A stretch of 64,000 nucleotides of DNA from Saccharicrinis sp963677345 (GCA_963677345.2 CAXXLC010000029.1:124001-188000), one strand, 5' to 3'; numbered from the stretch's first letter, positions 1 to 9,173 are shown. Numbers and translations are program-made. The notes: generated from the letters alone by a model not told the origin.

Positions 1-2
1 CC

Positions 3-641
3 ATTAGCATTCCTAAAAATGCTGAGATGGAAAAGGTTGCCCCTCTTTTCTGTGCCGGAATCACAGTGTATTCTCCCATTATGTATTCAGGTGTTAAAAA
101 AGGGACTAAAGTTGGTGTTGCCGGATATGGCGGATTGGGTCACATGGCTGTTCAATATGCTGTTTCGTTGGGTGCAGAAGTAACCGTATTTGATATTACT
201 GAAGATAAACGAGCTGATGCTAAAAGAATGGGTGCAGTAAAATACGTGAATGTCAATAATCCCGAAGATTTAAAAGGATTGGATAATTCGCTTGACTTTA
301 TCATCAGCACAATTCCTGTTAATACATACGACCCATTTATGTATATGAAAATGTTAAAGCTTGATGGAGAAATGTGTATTGTTGGATTACCTGCATTGGA
401 TGGCATTGTAACCATTGGTATTGATAAATTTATCTGGCAGGGAAACCGAAAAGTTTATGGTTCACAGATTGGAGGAATAAAGGAAACTCAGGAAATGTTA
501 GACTATTCAGTAAAGCATAATATCTATCCCGAAGTTGAAGTTATTCAACCCGAAGGAGCGACAATCACAGAAGCCTATCGCAAAGTGTTTGACGGGAAAG
601 TAAAGTTTCGATATGTGATTAACATGCAAAGCTTAAAGTAA
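3..641 (+). CDS. Zinc-type NAD(P)-dependent alcohol dehydrogenase, 5' end outside window
   Basis: The reading frame is open from base 3, before the first visible ATG at 27, so this is the C-terminal part of a longer protein. It shows the nucleotide-binding domain of the cinnamyl-alcohol dehydrogenase branch of medium-chain dehydrogenases. The glycine motif GYGGLGHMAVQ lies about 45 residues into the visible part, followed by an acidic strand end (TVFD). The zinc-ligand domain lies off the left edge. The family reduces aldehydes to alcohols with NADPH in the cytosol. The next gene starts 27 nt downstream on the same strand, so this opens the visible part of a five-gene redox operon. The substrate cannot be told. 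Confidence 0.9.
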   Translation: MSIPKNAEMEKVAPLFCAGITVYSPIMYSGVKKGTKVGVAGYGGLGHMAVQYAVSLGAEVTVFDITEDKRADAKRMGAVKYVNVNNPEDLKGLDNSLDFIISTIPVNTYDPFMYMKMLKLDGEMCIVGLPALDGIVTIGIDKFIWQGNRKVYGSQIGGIKETQEMLDYSVKHNIYPEVEVIQPEGATITEAYRKVFDGKVKFRYVINMQSLK

Positions 642-668
642 ACTCAGTATTAATAAAAACTTAAAGAT

Positions 669-1934
669 ATGAAGCACTTAAAAACAATAGTATGGGTTAC
701 GTCAATCCTGTTGTTTAGCTCCAATATCCAAATTAAAGCACAGGAAATGGAAAAAGAAACTCCTAAAATCAGCGTATTCCCTGTTGGAAACAAATTACCG
801 GACAAGTTTGCTCCATACTTTACAGGAAAAACCTATCTGGCTCCATTAACGCTGAATAATGAATTAAACTGCCCGATTTTCAACGTGACATTTGAACCGG
901 GTTGTAGAAATAATTGGCACAGCCATACCGGGGGACAAATACTCATTGCTGTTGGAGGAAAGGGATATTATCAAGCCAGGGGTGAAACGGCTCGATTGCT
1001 TTTGCCGGGTGATATTGTAGAAATACCTGCAAATGTTGAACATTGGCACGGAGCTGCACCTGATAGTTGGTTTTCGCATCTCGCCATTGAAACAAATTCA
1101 CAAACCAACGAAAATACATGGCTGGAAGAGGTTGATGATGAACAATACAATAAGGCAACTGCAATGAACAAAATTAATGAGGTAAACCTAAGTGAAACAG
1201 CCATAAGAAATCATGAAGAATTATGGCCAGACTACGAATCGAAAGCAGCAAATACAGACCCTGAACTGATTGAGATTTTTGACAATTGGGCATTCGATGA
1301 AGTTATTGCACAAAGCAATATTGATGTGAAAACAAGAACAATGATGATTATGGGTTCGTGTATTGCACAAGGAGCTTTAACCGAATATAAAATGTTTGTT
1401 AATGCAGCTTTGAATGTTGGTGTTAGTCCGGTCGAAATTAAAGAAGTGCTTTACCAATCGGTGGCTTATGTAGGTGTAGCAAAAGTCATTGACTTTATAT
1501 ATGCCACAAACATAATAATGGACGAATGGGGCATTGAACTTCCTTTAGAAAAACAGGCTACAACAGAAAGAAGTAATAAAGAAGCTAAAGGTCTTGAATT
1601 GATGAAAACAACCTTTGGTGAACGTATAGCCGAAATGCGAAAAAATGCTCCCGCAGACCAGCAGCACATCCAATATAATTTAGCTGCAAACTGCTTTGGC
1701 GACTATTACACAAGAACTGGTTTGGATATGAAAACCCGTGAATTACTTACCTACTCAATGCTTATCAGTATGGGTGGCACTGATTCTCAGGTTCGTGGCC
1801 ATATTCAGGGAAATTTGAATGTAGGTAACGACCGTGAAACGCTCATTGGCATTACAACTCAGTTGTTACCCTACATCGGTTACCCACGGACGTTAAATGC
1901 CTTGAATGCGATTAATGAAATAACCTCAAGATAA
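669..1934 (+). CDS. Exported cupin plus double carboxymuconolactone decarboxylase-like protein
   Basis: The protein has 421 residues. Residues 1-25 form a signal peptide ending KAQ, so export to the periplasm is likely. A cupin barrel spans about 65-142, with metal-ligand-type His84, His86, His125 and His127. Two carboxymuconolactone decarboxylase/AhpD-like repeats follow at about 200-285 and 325-415. The second keeps a histidine in its RGHIQGNLN segment. At the matching place the first has Phe (EYKMFVNAALN), so it may be inactive or divergent. The cupin-CMD arrangement is common in Bacteroidota and Proteobacteria next to oxidoreductases, but the reaction is not established. It lies 10 nt before the flavodoxin-fold gene in the same operon. 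Confidence 0.88.
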   Translation: MKHLKTIVWVTSILLFSSNIQIKAQEMEKETPKISVFPVGNKLPDKFAPYFTGKTYLAPLTLNNELNCPIFNVTFEPGCRNNWHSHTGGQILIAVGGKGYYQARGETARLLLPGDIVEIPANVEHWHGAAPDSWFSHLAIETNSQTNENTWLEEVDDEQYNKATAMNKINEVNLSETAIRNHEELWPDYESKAANTDPELIEIFDNWAFDEVIAQSNIDVKTRTMMIMGSCIAQGALTEYKMFVNAALNVGVSPVEIKEVLYQSVAYVGVAKVIDFIYATNIIMDEWGIELPLEKQATTERSNKEAKGLELMKTTFGERIAEMRKNAPADQQHIQYNLAANCFGDYYTRTGLDMKTRELLTYSMLISMGGTDSQVRGHIQGNLNVGNDRETLIGITTQLLPYIGYPRTLNALNAINEITSR

Positions 1935-1944
1935 GCTTAACGGA

Positions 1945-2484
1945 ATGAATAAAAAAGTACTGGTATTATCATCAAGTCCACGTAAAGGTGGAAACTCCGA
2001 TACATTATGTGATCAATTTATCCTTGGAGCTAAGGAAGCCGGTAAAGATGCCGAAAAGATCTTTCTAAAGGGAAAGAAAGTAAACTACTGTTTTGCCTGT
2101 GCTACTTGTTACAGCGAAGGAAAACCTTGTCCTCAGAAAGATGATATGGCTGAAATATTACAGAAGATGATCGATGCCGACGTAATTGTGATGGCAACTC
2201 CTGTTTACTTCTATACCATGTGCGGGCAGATGAAAACATTAATAGATCGTACTGTATCACGCTATACCGAAATTAAAAATAAAGACTTCTATTTCATTGC
2301 TACAGCGGCTGTTCATAATGCTGGTGCTTTGGAACGCACAATGGAAGAATTTCGTGGTTTTACAGCTTGTCTGAATAATCCAACAGAGAAAGGTATTGTT
2401 TATGGAACCGGAGCATGGAATGTTGGCGATATAAAGTCAACCAATGCGATGAATGAAGCTTTTGAAATGGGTAAATCAGTTTAA
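1945..2484 (+). CDS. Flavodoxin-fold NAD(P)H-dependent FMN reductase family protein
   Basis: This 179-residue protein begins with strand one and the phosphate loop of the NADPH-dependent FMN reductase/flavodoxin fold (SSSPRKGGNSDTL, about 9-21), which binds FMN phosphate. A cysteine-rich stretch follows (CFACATCYSEGKPC, about 50-63), as in iron-sulfur flavoprotein-like relatives. It is cytosolic, with no signal peptide. It is the third gene of the operon, with 10 and 20 nt gaps to its neighbours. The family passes electrons from NAD(P)H to quinones, nitro or azo compounds; the substrate here is unknown. A related protein is encoded at 19254-19895. Confidence 0.9.
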   Translation: MNKKVLVLSSSPRKGGNSDTLCDQFILGAKEAGKDAEKIFLKGKKVNYCFACATCYSEGKPCPQKDDMAEILQKMIDADVIVMATPVYFYTMCGQMKTLIDRTVSRYTEIKNKDFYFIATAAVHNAGALERTMEEFRGFTACLNNPTEKGIVYGTGAWNVGDIKSTNAMNEAFEMGKSV

Positions 2485-2504
2485 CAAATTTAAATATCAA
2501 AGTT

Positions 2505-3347
2505 ATGAAAACAATAAAATTAAATAACGGAATAGAAATGCCTATCCTTGGATATGGTGTTTATCAAGTTACTCCAGAGGAATGTGAACATTGTGTTTTA
2601 GATGCAATTTCTGTAGGTTATCGGTCTATAGATACGGCTCAGGCTTATAACAACGAAGAAGGTGTAGGCAATGCCATTGAAAAGTCTGGCGTTCCACGTT
2701 CTGAGCTTTTTATAACTACCAAGGTTTGGATTTCCAATGCCGGGTATGCGAAAGCAAAAGCCTCTATCGAAGAATCACTTAGAAAACTCAAGACAGACTA
2801 TATCGATCTGTTGTTGATTCACCAGCCTTTTAGCGATTATTACGGAACCTATCGTGCCATGACAGAAGCTTATAAAGCGGGTACAGTGAAAGCAATAGGC
2901 GTAAGTAATTTTTATCCCGACAGACTGGTTGATTTCTGCGAGTTTAATGATGTAATTCCAGCTATAAACCAAGTTGAAACACATCCGTTTCAACAACAGA
3001 AAGAAGCTCATAAAGTAATGGAGAAATACGGCGTACAGCATGAATCGTGGGGACCATTTGCCGAAGGGCGTAAGGATATGTTTACGAATCCGGTCATTAA
3101 AACAATTGGAGATAAATATGGCAAAACAGTTGCTCAGGTAATTCTTCGTTTCCTTATTCAAAACAATGTGGTTGTCATTCCTAAGACTACGCACAAAGAA
3201 CGTATGATTGAAAACTTTGACGTATTCAACTTTAAACTAACCAGCGAAGATATGAACACTATCGGTTCTCTGGATGAAAGTGAATCAGCGTTCTTCTCTC
3301 ATTACGACCCGAAAATAGTAGAAATGCTTGCCGGGTATGGAAAATAG
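2505..3347 (+). CDS. Aldo/keto reductase
   Basis: The protein has 280 residues, the usual length for a bacterial aldo/keto reductase of the 2,5-diketo-D-gluconate reductase type. The catalytic tetrad is visible as Asp43, Tyr48, Lys73 and His106. The NADPH-binding end shows IPKTTHKERMIEN near residue 225. It is a cytosolic TIM-barrel enzyme reducing aldehydes or ketones with NADPH. It is the fourth gene of the operon, 20 nt after the flavodoxin-fold gene and 56 nt before the iron alcohol dehydrogenase. With those neighbours it suggests carbonyl detoxification, which is inference. Confidence 0.93.
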   Translation: MKTIKLNNGIEMPILGYGVYQVTPEECEHCVLDAISVGYRSIDTAQAYNNEEGVGNAIEKSGVPRSELFITTKVWISNAGYAKAKASIEESLRKLKTDYIDLLLIHQPFSDYYGTYRAMTEAYKAGTVKAIGVSNFYPDRLVDFCEFNDVIPAINQVETHPFQQQKEAHKVMEKYGVQHESWGPFAEGRKDMFTNPVIKTIGDKYGKTVAQVILRFLIQNNVVVIPKTTHKERMIENFDVFNFKLTSEDMNTIGSLDESESAFFSHYDPKIVEMLAGYGK

Positions 3348-3403
3348 GACTATTAAAGAAAAAGAGATAGAAACAATGATTTGAAAATATTAAAATAAAA
3401 TAA

Positions 3404-4591
3404 ATGGAAAATTTTAGTTTTTATGTACCTACTACCGTTCATTTCGGTAAAGGACAAATAGAAAATTTAGCAAGCTCAATAAAGAAATTCGGAGGTAGTA
3501 AAGTGCTTCTGGCTTATGGTGGTGGAAGTATTAAGGCAAATGGTATTTACGATGCTGTTACATCAGAATTAAATAAGGCTGATATACCATTCTTCGATTG
3601 TGACGGAATTAGACCTAATCCTCCGGTAGAAGATGTTCGTAAAGGTATTTCGATATACCGGGCGAATGCATGTGACTTTATCCTGGCTGTTGGAGGTGGT
3701 TCAACCATTGATGCTGCCAAAGCAATGGCTGCCGGAGTTTGCTACGATGGCGATGTAATGGATTTAATGGCAGATGGTAAAGGTGAAATAAAAGAAGCTG
3801 CACCATTGGCTTCAGTTCTTACAATGGCTGGAACAGGTAGTGAATTAGATATGGGTGGGGTTATTACTGGTGAAGTGAACCATAAAAAACATACTATTAT
3901 GCATCCTTTCCTATATCCAAAGTTCTCAATTCTCGACCCGACTTTTACTTTCAGTGTGCCTGAAAAACATTCAATGGCTGGCTGTTTCGATGCTTTTGAC
4001 CATCTAATGGAGTGTTACTTTGTTTCTGGAAGCGAAAGTACCGATGTACAGAATATGATGAACGAAGGTTTGATGCGTTCTATCGTGAAGAATGCCCCAA
4101 AAGTATTGGCTAACCCTGAAGATTACGATGCACGTGCAAATATCATGTGGGCAAGCTCAATGGCATTAGCAGGCTTCCAGTTTGCAGCTGGTAAAAAAGG
4201 CTCAAACTGGCCAATGCATGGAATGGGACATGAGTTGTCAAGCCTTTATGATATGACACACGGAATTACATTGGCATTAATTGCACCATCTTATTTGGCT
4301 TACACTTTAGAAAAGGTACCGGAATACACCTGGTTATTTGCTGCTTTTGCACGTAACGTATTTGGTGTTGTGGAAGCTGACGATGCTGTAGCTGCAAAAT
4401 TAGGTATTGAAAAAGTGAAAGAATTCACTTTGACACTAAAGATGGCTAATAACTTGAAAGAAGCTGGTGTGGCTGAAGATAAGCTAGAATTTTTAGCCGA
4501 AAGAGCTACTGAATGGGGAAGCATTGGTGCTTTATGTGAAATTAATAAGGATGATGCTTTGGAAATTTTTAGAAGGGCTTTTATAGGATAA
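3404..4591 (+). CDS. Iron-containing alcohol dehydrogenase, YqhD/butanol dehydrogenase type
   Basis: The protein has 395 residues, the normal family length. The nucleotide-binding GGGS is at 97-100. The metal site expected for this family is present as Asp196, His200, His276 (MGHELSSLYD) and His286. The order and spacing match YqhD-like NADPH-dependent aldehyde reductases, cytosolic enzymes that remove short-chain aldehydes, including products of lipid peroxidation. It is the last gene of the operon: a strong terminator begins 20 nt after the stop. Confidence 0.93.
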   Translation: MENFSFYVPTTVHFGKGQIENLASSIKKFGGSKVLLAYGGGSIKANGIYDAVTSELNKADIPFFDCDGIRPNPPVEDVRKGISIYRANACDFILAVGGGSTIDAAKAMAAGVCYDGDVMDLMADGKGEIKEAAPLASVLTMAGTGSELDMGGVITGEVNHKKHTIMHPFLYPKFSILDPTFTFSVPEKHSMAGCFDAFDHLMECYFVSGSESTDVQNMMNEGLMRSIVKNAPKVLANPEDYDARANIMWASSMALAGFQFAAGKKGSNWPMHGMGHELSSLYDMTHGITLALIAPSYLAYTLEKVPEYTWLFAAFARNVFGVVEADDAVAAKLGIEKVKEFTLTLKMANNLKEAGVAEDKLEFLAERATEWGSIGALCEINKDDALEIFRRAFIG

Positions 4592-4610
4592 GTTCATTCT
4601 GTTAAAGATA

Positions 4611-4650
4611 ATCTCCCGGCTATCATTAAAAACAGCTGGGAGATTTTTTT
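4611..4650 (+). terminator. Rho-independent terminator of the redox operon
   Basis: An 11-bp stem (4611-4621 paired with 4634-4644, one G-T pair) is followed by a run of seven T. It lies directly after the iron alcohol dehydrogenase and before the convergent AraC remnant. Confidence 0.9.
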
Positions 4651-4651
4651 A

Positions 4652-5098
4652 TCAATTCAAATTCCTATACTCACTCGGCGAAACACCCACATTCTTTTTA
4701 AATAATCTGGTAAAGTGCTGAGGATACTTAAACCCCAGCTCATAAGCAATCTCACCAACAGTTTTTGATATATCTAACACCTTCTCCTTGGCTAAAGAAA
4801 TTAATTTCAGATGAATATAATCCAAAGCTGTCTGACCAGTTTCTTTTTTAACCAAATCTCCAAAATAATTTGTTGAAAGGTGTAGTTCCCGGGCTATTAA
4901 AGTAACCGATGGCAAGCCTATGTTTTGTGGCTTTTCCGACTGAAAATAATCGTTTAAATATCGTTCAAACTGCTCAATTATCCCTTTGTTTGTGTTTTCT
5001 CTGGTAATAAACTGTCGGTCATAAAATCGCATACTGTAATCCAGTAACATTTGAATACTGTTTATTATCAGTTTTTTACTATGCTTATCTATTCGCTT
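4652..5098 (-). pseudogene. AraC-family regulator remnant, C-terminal half only
   Basis: The frame encodes only the linker and the double helix-turn-helix domain of an AraC regulator (STNYFGDLVKKETG, then EIAYELGFKYPQHFTRLF, ending SEYRNLN). It matches the intact paralog at 20409-21305 from about residue 154 of that protein (DKHSK) to the end. Homology runs upstream of the first ATG (5050) to a Lys codon at 5096-5098, and a stop codon lies directly before it. The N-terminal sensor domain of about 150 residues is absent. It is either a decayed copy or a short DNA-binding protein started at 5050. Its place divergent from an acetyltransferase gene mirrors the intact copy, which is divergent from an SDR gene. 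Confidence 0.8.
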
Positions 5099-5136
5099 TT
5101 ATTATTTACTACAAATATAAGTGTTTGGAGACTAAT

Positions 5137-5149
5137 TTATTATTAGTTA
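5137..5149 (+). promoter_or_regulatory. Candidate AraC-type operator, 13-mer shared with 21409-21421
   Basis: TTATTATTAGTTA occurs here between the AraC remnant and the acetyltransferase gene. The exact reverse complement lies at 21409-21421 between the intact AraC paralog and the SDR gene. A close variant (TAATAATCAGTTAGTT) starts near 21334. Sharing of a 13-mer between the two regulator intergenic regions suggests a binding site, although the motif is AT-rich. Confidence 0.4.
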
Positions 5150-5255
5150 ATAGCGCAACAGTGAATATGGTATGTAATACTGTGTTTTGTATAAACCATA
5201 GATACCAAATGATTACCAATTTTGCATCGAAGTAATTAAAACAATAATTTAAGAA

Positions 5256-5828
5256 ATGGAAAGAAGAGATTTATATGAACGACTAAAGAATGGTGAACCA
5301 TTAAGTATGTATAATCCTGATTTTGCACCTGCAATTTTGGATATGGAATCATCAAGAAAGGTTATCCATAGAATTAATAATGAGTTTCATAAGTTAGAAG
5401 ATTTACCTCCGTTGTTTGCTGAACTAATAGGCAAACCGTTTGAAGAAGGTACAGCTATAATGCCTCCATTTTATATTGACATGGGTAAAAACATTAAGAT
5501 TGGTAAACAAGTTTTTATTAATCACAATTGCACTTGTATGACCGCAGGGAGCATAACAATTGATGACTGCGTGATGATTGGGCCACAAGTAACACTTTTA
5601 ACTGCAAATCACGATTTCGATGACCACAATACGCTTATCTGCAAACCAATTCGTATTAAAAAAAATGTATGGATTGGTGCTCGTGCTACTATTTTACCTG
5701 GGATTACAATTGGAGAGAATTCTGTGGTTGCCGGAGGGTCGGTGGTCACAAAAGATGTGGAACCAAATGTAATTGTTGGAGGTAATCCAGCTAGAGTAAT
5801 CAAAAGACTTAATAAAACAGAAATATAA
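5256..5828 (+). CDS. Sugar O-acetyltransferase, maltose/galactoside acetyltransferase type
   Basis: The protein has 190 residues. An N-terminal maltose-acetyltransferase helical segment (about 1-60) precedes a left-handed beta-helix of hexapeptide repeats (IKIGKQVFINHNCT, ITIDDCVMIGPQ, VWIGARATILPGITIGENSVVAGGSVVTKDV). The catalytic-type histidine lies in TANHDFDD near residue 115. The family moves acetyl from acetyl-CoA to a sugar hydroxyl in the cytosol. It is followed 16 nt later by an exported NTF2-like gene and is divergent from the AraC remnant. A paralog is at 6679-7239. Confidence 0.9.
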   Translation: MERRDLYERLKNGEPLSMYNPDFAPAILDMESSRKVIHRINNEFHKLEDLPPLFAELIGKPFEEGTAIMPPFYIDMGKNIKIGKQVFINHNCTCMTAGSITIDDCVMIGPQVTLLTANHDFDDHNTLICKPIRIKKNVWIGARATILPGITIGENSVVAGGSVVTKDVEPNVIVGGNPARVIKRLNKTEI

Positions 5829-5844
5829 TCTAAAATACAATACC

Positions 5845-6369
5845 ATGAAGAAAATAGTTATCGCATTATCGATTATGACATTATTTACAACATTAAAGGC
5901 ACAAACAATGCAAAATACCAAAGAATTATCGGATAGAATTCAGGTGATTGAAGACAAAATGTCCATAAAAAATTTAGTTGATACTTTTTCTGTATTAGCT
6001 GACCAAAAAGAAACCCAAAAACAAACCTTGCTATTTACAGAAAATGCTTCCGTAGAATCACGTGTGAATGGACAATCAGGAATGACTTTAGCAGGCCGGA
6101 AACAAATTGGCGATGCCTTTAGTTCGTACCTGAGTCTTTTTGAAACTGTTTACCACATTAATGGTCAACAAACCATAGACCTGAAAGGGAATACTGCTTC
6201 TGCAACATCCTATTGCATGGTTGTATTAATAGGTATGGAAGATGGTAAAAAAATAAAGACTACAATGGGTGTTTTTTATAACGATGAATTTATTAAGGAG
6301 AACGGTTGCTGGTTGATTACAAAACGCACTTCTAACTTTATTTGGCAGGATAAAGAAGAAGTTGAGTGA
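5845..6369 (+). CDS. Exported NTF2/SnoaL-like protein
   Basis: This 174-residue protein has a signal peptide of about 20 residues ending LKAQ. The body fits the SnoaL-like/NTF2 fold: a first helix with IKNLVDTFSVLADQKE, then VYHINGQQTIDLKGNTASATSYCMVVL and a C-terminal WLITKRTSNFIW strand. The fold covers small-molecule isomerases, dehydratases and pure binding proteins, so no reaction is assigned. It probably forms an operon with the acetyltransferase 16 nt upstream. Confidence 0.75.
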   Translation: MKKIVIALSIMTLFTTLKAQTMQNTKELSDRIQVIEDKMSIKNLVDTFSVLADQKETQKQTLLFTENASVESRVNGQSGMTLAGRKQIGDAFSSYLSLFETVYHINGQQTIDLKGNTASATSYCMVVLIGMEDGKKIKTTMGVFYNDEFIKENGCWLITKRTSNFIWQDKEEVE

Positions 6370-6425
6370 TCTTGTATCCCTTCTCTAAAATATAATTATG
6401 TGCTTTTTGCAGGGAAGATTTAAAT

Positions 6426-6467
6426 ACAAAATCTCCAAGTGACTCTACTATTCACCGGAGATTTTGT
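6426..6467 (+). terminator. Perfect 11-bp inverted repeat, possible terminator
   Basis: 6426-6436 pairs perfectly with 6457-6467 around a 20-nt loop; a T-rich stretch forms the right arm but no long T run follows. It lies 57 nt after the NTF2-like gene. The rest of the 309-base gap 6370-6678 holds no gene that I can see. Confidence 0.45.
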
Positions 6468-6678
6468 GTTAAACCCGCAATATGCATTAGAAAATCTATT
6501 ACACATTGAAATTACTTCAAAACAAGACACTTCGTTGCTTCACTTCAATTCACCAGAACGATGCTATGCCTCGTTTCAGTAAAGCCTTGTTTTATTGCAC
6601 TTTCAATGTTCATTACGAAGTTCTAATACATAATTCGGGTTAAAGTATAGGAATGCAGCATCACTGTTCTTAAAAATT

Positions 6679-7239
6679 TCAATGTTTATTTTCCCGTATT
6701 ACCCGACAAGGATTACCAGCTGCAACAACATCAGAAGGCATATCCTTGGTAACCACACTACCTGCGCCAATGACTGTTCGGTCTCCAATTTTAACTCCCG
6801 GGAAAATAATAACGCCCCCTCCTATCCATACATCATCTCCGATAACAATGGGTTTACCACATTCTAAACCAAATGACCTTTCAATATGGTTGATTGGGTG
6901 CATAACCGTATAAATTTGTGTGTTTGGACCAATTAAGACTCTGTCTCCTATTTTAACTTTTGCAATATCTAAAACAGTGCAGTTGAAATTAAAAAACACG
7001 TTGTCTCCCAATTCTATATTATAGCCGTAATCACAGTAAAATGGAGATTGTATCCATATATTTGGGCCACAATTTGGCATTAATGATTGAATTTTTTGCC
7101 GCCTAATATTACCATCATTTACAGATGAATCATTTAATTCTTGTAATATCTTTTTTGCATACAATCGTTCATTTGCAAGCTCTTCATCGAACGCATTAAA
7201 CCATTCACATGCCAGCATTTTTTGTTTCTCTGTTTTCAT
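6679..7239 (-). CDS. Sugar O-acetyltransferase, maltose acetyltransferase type
   Basis: The protein has 186 residues if started at the ATG ending at 7239; an ATG two codons earlier is possible. An N-terminal MAT segment (KMLACEWFNAFDEELANER, about 6-24) is followed by hexapeptide-repeat strands (YNIELGDNVFFNFNCT, VKIGDRVLIGPN, VWIGGGVIIFPGVKIGDRTVIGAGSVVTKDM). The catalytic-type histidine is in TVMHPINH. The cytosolic acetyl-CoA:sugar O-acetyltransferase role is inferred from the family. It lies 15 nt downstream of the acyltransferase-3 gene on the same strand, so the two probably form an operon that acetylates glycans. Confidence 0.9.
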   Translation of the reverse strand: MKTEKQKMLACEWFNAFDEELANERLYAKKILQELNDSSVNDGNIRRQKIQSLMPNCGPNIWIQSPFYCDYGYNIELGDNVFFNFNCTVLDIAKVKIGDRVLIGPNTQIYTVMHPINHIERSFGLECGKPIVIGDDVWIGGGVIIFPGVKIGDRTVIGAGSVVTKDMPSDVVAAGNPCRVIRENKH

Positions 7240-7254
7240 TATCATAAAACCATT

Positions 7255-8412
7255 CTATTTCTTCATAAATTTTTGTGTAAGCCATTTTCTTACAGGCACA
7301 TCATAAAATTTAAATAAAGCAAAAGCCAATATCACGCACAACAAAAGTACTCCTATTGATATTAATACCATGGTTGGTTTTCCAAACGGTGATGAATTTA
7401 TGAAACTCTGATTTTTATCAATCCAGGCCATATACATATAAATAAAAGGGTAATGGATTATGTATAAGGGATAGGATATGTCACCAAGAAAGCGACTTAT
7501 TTTAGATGCCATCTTTCCTTTTGTTTCACCACTGGCTCCAATATATACGACCAAAGGAAAGACAAATATTATTGACAATGAATCGTAAAGGCCATTTTGC
7601 CAAACTTGATCTGGATTTCCTACTCTTGGTATGGAAAAAACAACAACAAGTATTAAACTGCTCCAGAAGAATGCATTCTTGTATTGGCCTGGTTTTACAA
7701 TTCTGGATAATAATAAACCTGCTAAAAACGGATATAGTAGTCTTGTAAATCCTATTCTAAGCTGAGTGACATCAATTGACCATCCTCCAATTACATCACC
7801 TTGCGAACTTGTCACAGCCAGATGAATTAATGCAGCTCCGGCAATAAATACCAATAGTGCTAAAATTTTATTTGAAAGTTTTTTGATAAATAATGCGTAA
7901 AGTATATTACCTAGGTATTCAAAAAACAGCGACCATGCCGGCCCATTCAAAGGATGCATTTCTGTCCACCCCCTAATATCCATCGAGTGGCCAACAGGAA
8001 TTAAGGTAAAACCTATTACCATTACCAATAACATTTTCCAAACCGGTGTTTCAGATATGACAGGAAAGAAACTGCTATCCTGAAAATAGAAAGTTATTGC
8101 ACCAATAATCATCCCTACAATAATCATTGGGTGCAGACGAATTAATCGTCGCTTAAAAAAATCACCCAGCGTCATATTTTGCCATCGGTCATCATAGGCA
8201 TAACCTATAACAAAACCTGATAGAACAAAAAAGAAATCAACAGCAAGATAGCCGTGATTAATTATTTGTTTGGAGTGGTCACCCCCCGTAAATGTTTCCA
8301 GTATATGAAAAGCTACAACTATAATAGCTGCAACACCACGTAAACCATCTAATATCTTATAGTGTTTTTTTGAGTCTGAAAAACCGGATTGATTACTATT
8401 GCTAAGGCTCAT
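7255..8412 (-). CDS. Acyltransferase 3 family membrane protein
   Basis: The protein has 385 residues with about ten hydrophobic segments. The N-terminal signature LDGLRGVAAIIVVAFHI (about 22-38) has the Arg and His typical of acyltransferase-3/OafA proteins. An FFFVLSGFVIGY segment follows at about 60-71. These inner-membrane enzymes O-acylate lipopolysaccharide, exopolysaccharide or peptidoglycan sugars. It precedes a cytosolic-type sugar acetyltransferase by 15 nt, consistent with cell-surface glycan modification; the substrate is unknown. Confidence 0.9.
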   Translation of the reverse strand: MSLSNSNQSGFSDSKKHYKILDGLRGVAAIIVVAFHILETFTGGDHSKQIINHGYLAVDFFFVLSGFVIGYAYDDRWQNMTLGDFFKRRLIRLHPMIIVGMIIGAITFYFQDSSFFPVISETPVWKMLLVMVIGFTLIPVGHSMDIRGWTEMHPLNGPAWSLFFEYLGNILYALFIKKLSNKILALLVFIAGAALIHLAVTSSQGDVIGGWSIDVTQLRIGFTRLLYPFLAGLLLSRIVKPGQYKNAFFWSSLILVVVFSIPRVGNPDQVWQNGLYDSLSIIFVFPLVVYIGASGETKGKMASKISRFLGDISYPLYIIHYPFIYMYMAWIDKNQSFINSSPFGKPTMVLISIGVLLLCVILAFALFKFYDVPVRKWLTQKFMKK

Positions 8413-8572
8413 ATTATGTATCTGTTAAAGTTTATTATTTGAGTGTTATTACTTTCACTAATTCGTTAAAATTTATAATACACAGTAAATTAGTAGTTAA
8501 AAAATCATTATTGTAACTTGTTTAATTAATAGATTCAAAGCGTCTTGTGAATTAGTCTATTGTCTCTTATCT

Positions 8573-8593
8573 TCCCGATAGAAGTTATCGGGA
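8573..8593. repeat. Short perfect hairpin downstream of VOC gene
   Basis: An 8-bp stem (8573-8580 with 8586-8593, TCCCGATA) encloses a 5-nt loop. It lies in the gap between the VOC gene and the acyltransferase gene. There is no T run on either strand, so it may be a small dispersed palindrome rather than a terminator. Confidence 0.5.
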
Positions 8594-8611
8594 CTAAAGA
8601 TCTATTGTTCT

Positions 8612-9000
8612 TTATTCTGTAATCTCAATTCTATTCATTCACTATCTTCAATAACACTTTCATAATAGCCATCTCCGGTAATTCTTGCTTCGCTTACAAT
8701 TTTATATCCATCACTTCTCAACCGTTCTGTTAACTTATTAACCCTATCTCTATCCCCGTCCGAAATAGCCAGGTGCGTTAATCCCAGCGAAGATGCATGA
8801 TTCCCTAAAAGTTCTATAATATTGGGATTGTGCATTAGTTCTATCCGGGCATCACCATCTTCAAAGGTGAGAAAGTATGAGGAGAATTCCTTTTTAACAT
8901 TTATATATTTTTCACTACACCTGGCGCCAAAATACTTAATATAAAACTCTTTTGCCCCCTCTAAATCATGAGTCCAAATTGCAATGTGGTCTATTTTCAT
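8612..9000 (-). pseudogene. VOC/glyoxalase-family protein with 3' frameshift
   Basis: The frame gives a 121-residue vicinal-oxygen-chelate protein: MKIDHIAIWTHDLEGAKEFY with a metal-type His5, then YFLTFEDGDARIELMH and GLTHLAISD. It stops at 8635-8637 just after VIEDSE. One base out of phase, bases 8635-8612 read NRIEITE and a stop. That is the expected VOC C-terminus (EDSEGNRIEI), including the glutamate that usually binds metal. A single missing base in the glycine codon therefore separates the last strand from the gene. Either the copy is broken, the last 8 residues are lost, or the base is a sequencing error. Function unknown. Confidence 0.8.
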
Positions 9001-9173
9001 TGTTACTATTTTTATTGCCTGATGGGTTTATTATAGCACACTATCATAATATGCTATTCTGCATAAGCGTAATACCTTTTTATTATTTAGTTCCAGCAAG
9101 AAAACCCCTGTTTTTTGAAGCGAAATAACTTTGCGTAAATTTTGACACTCCAAAAAAAAATGAAAAGAGAACA

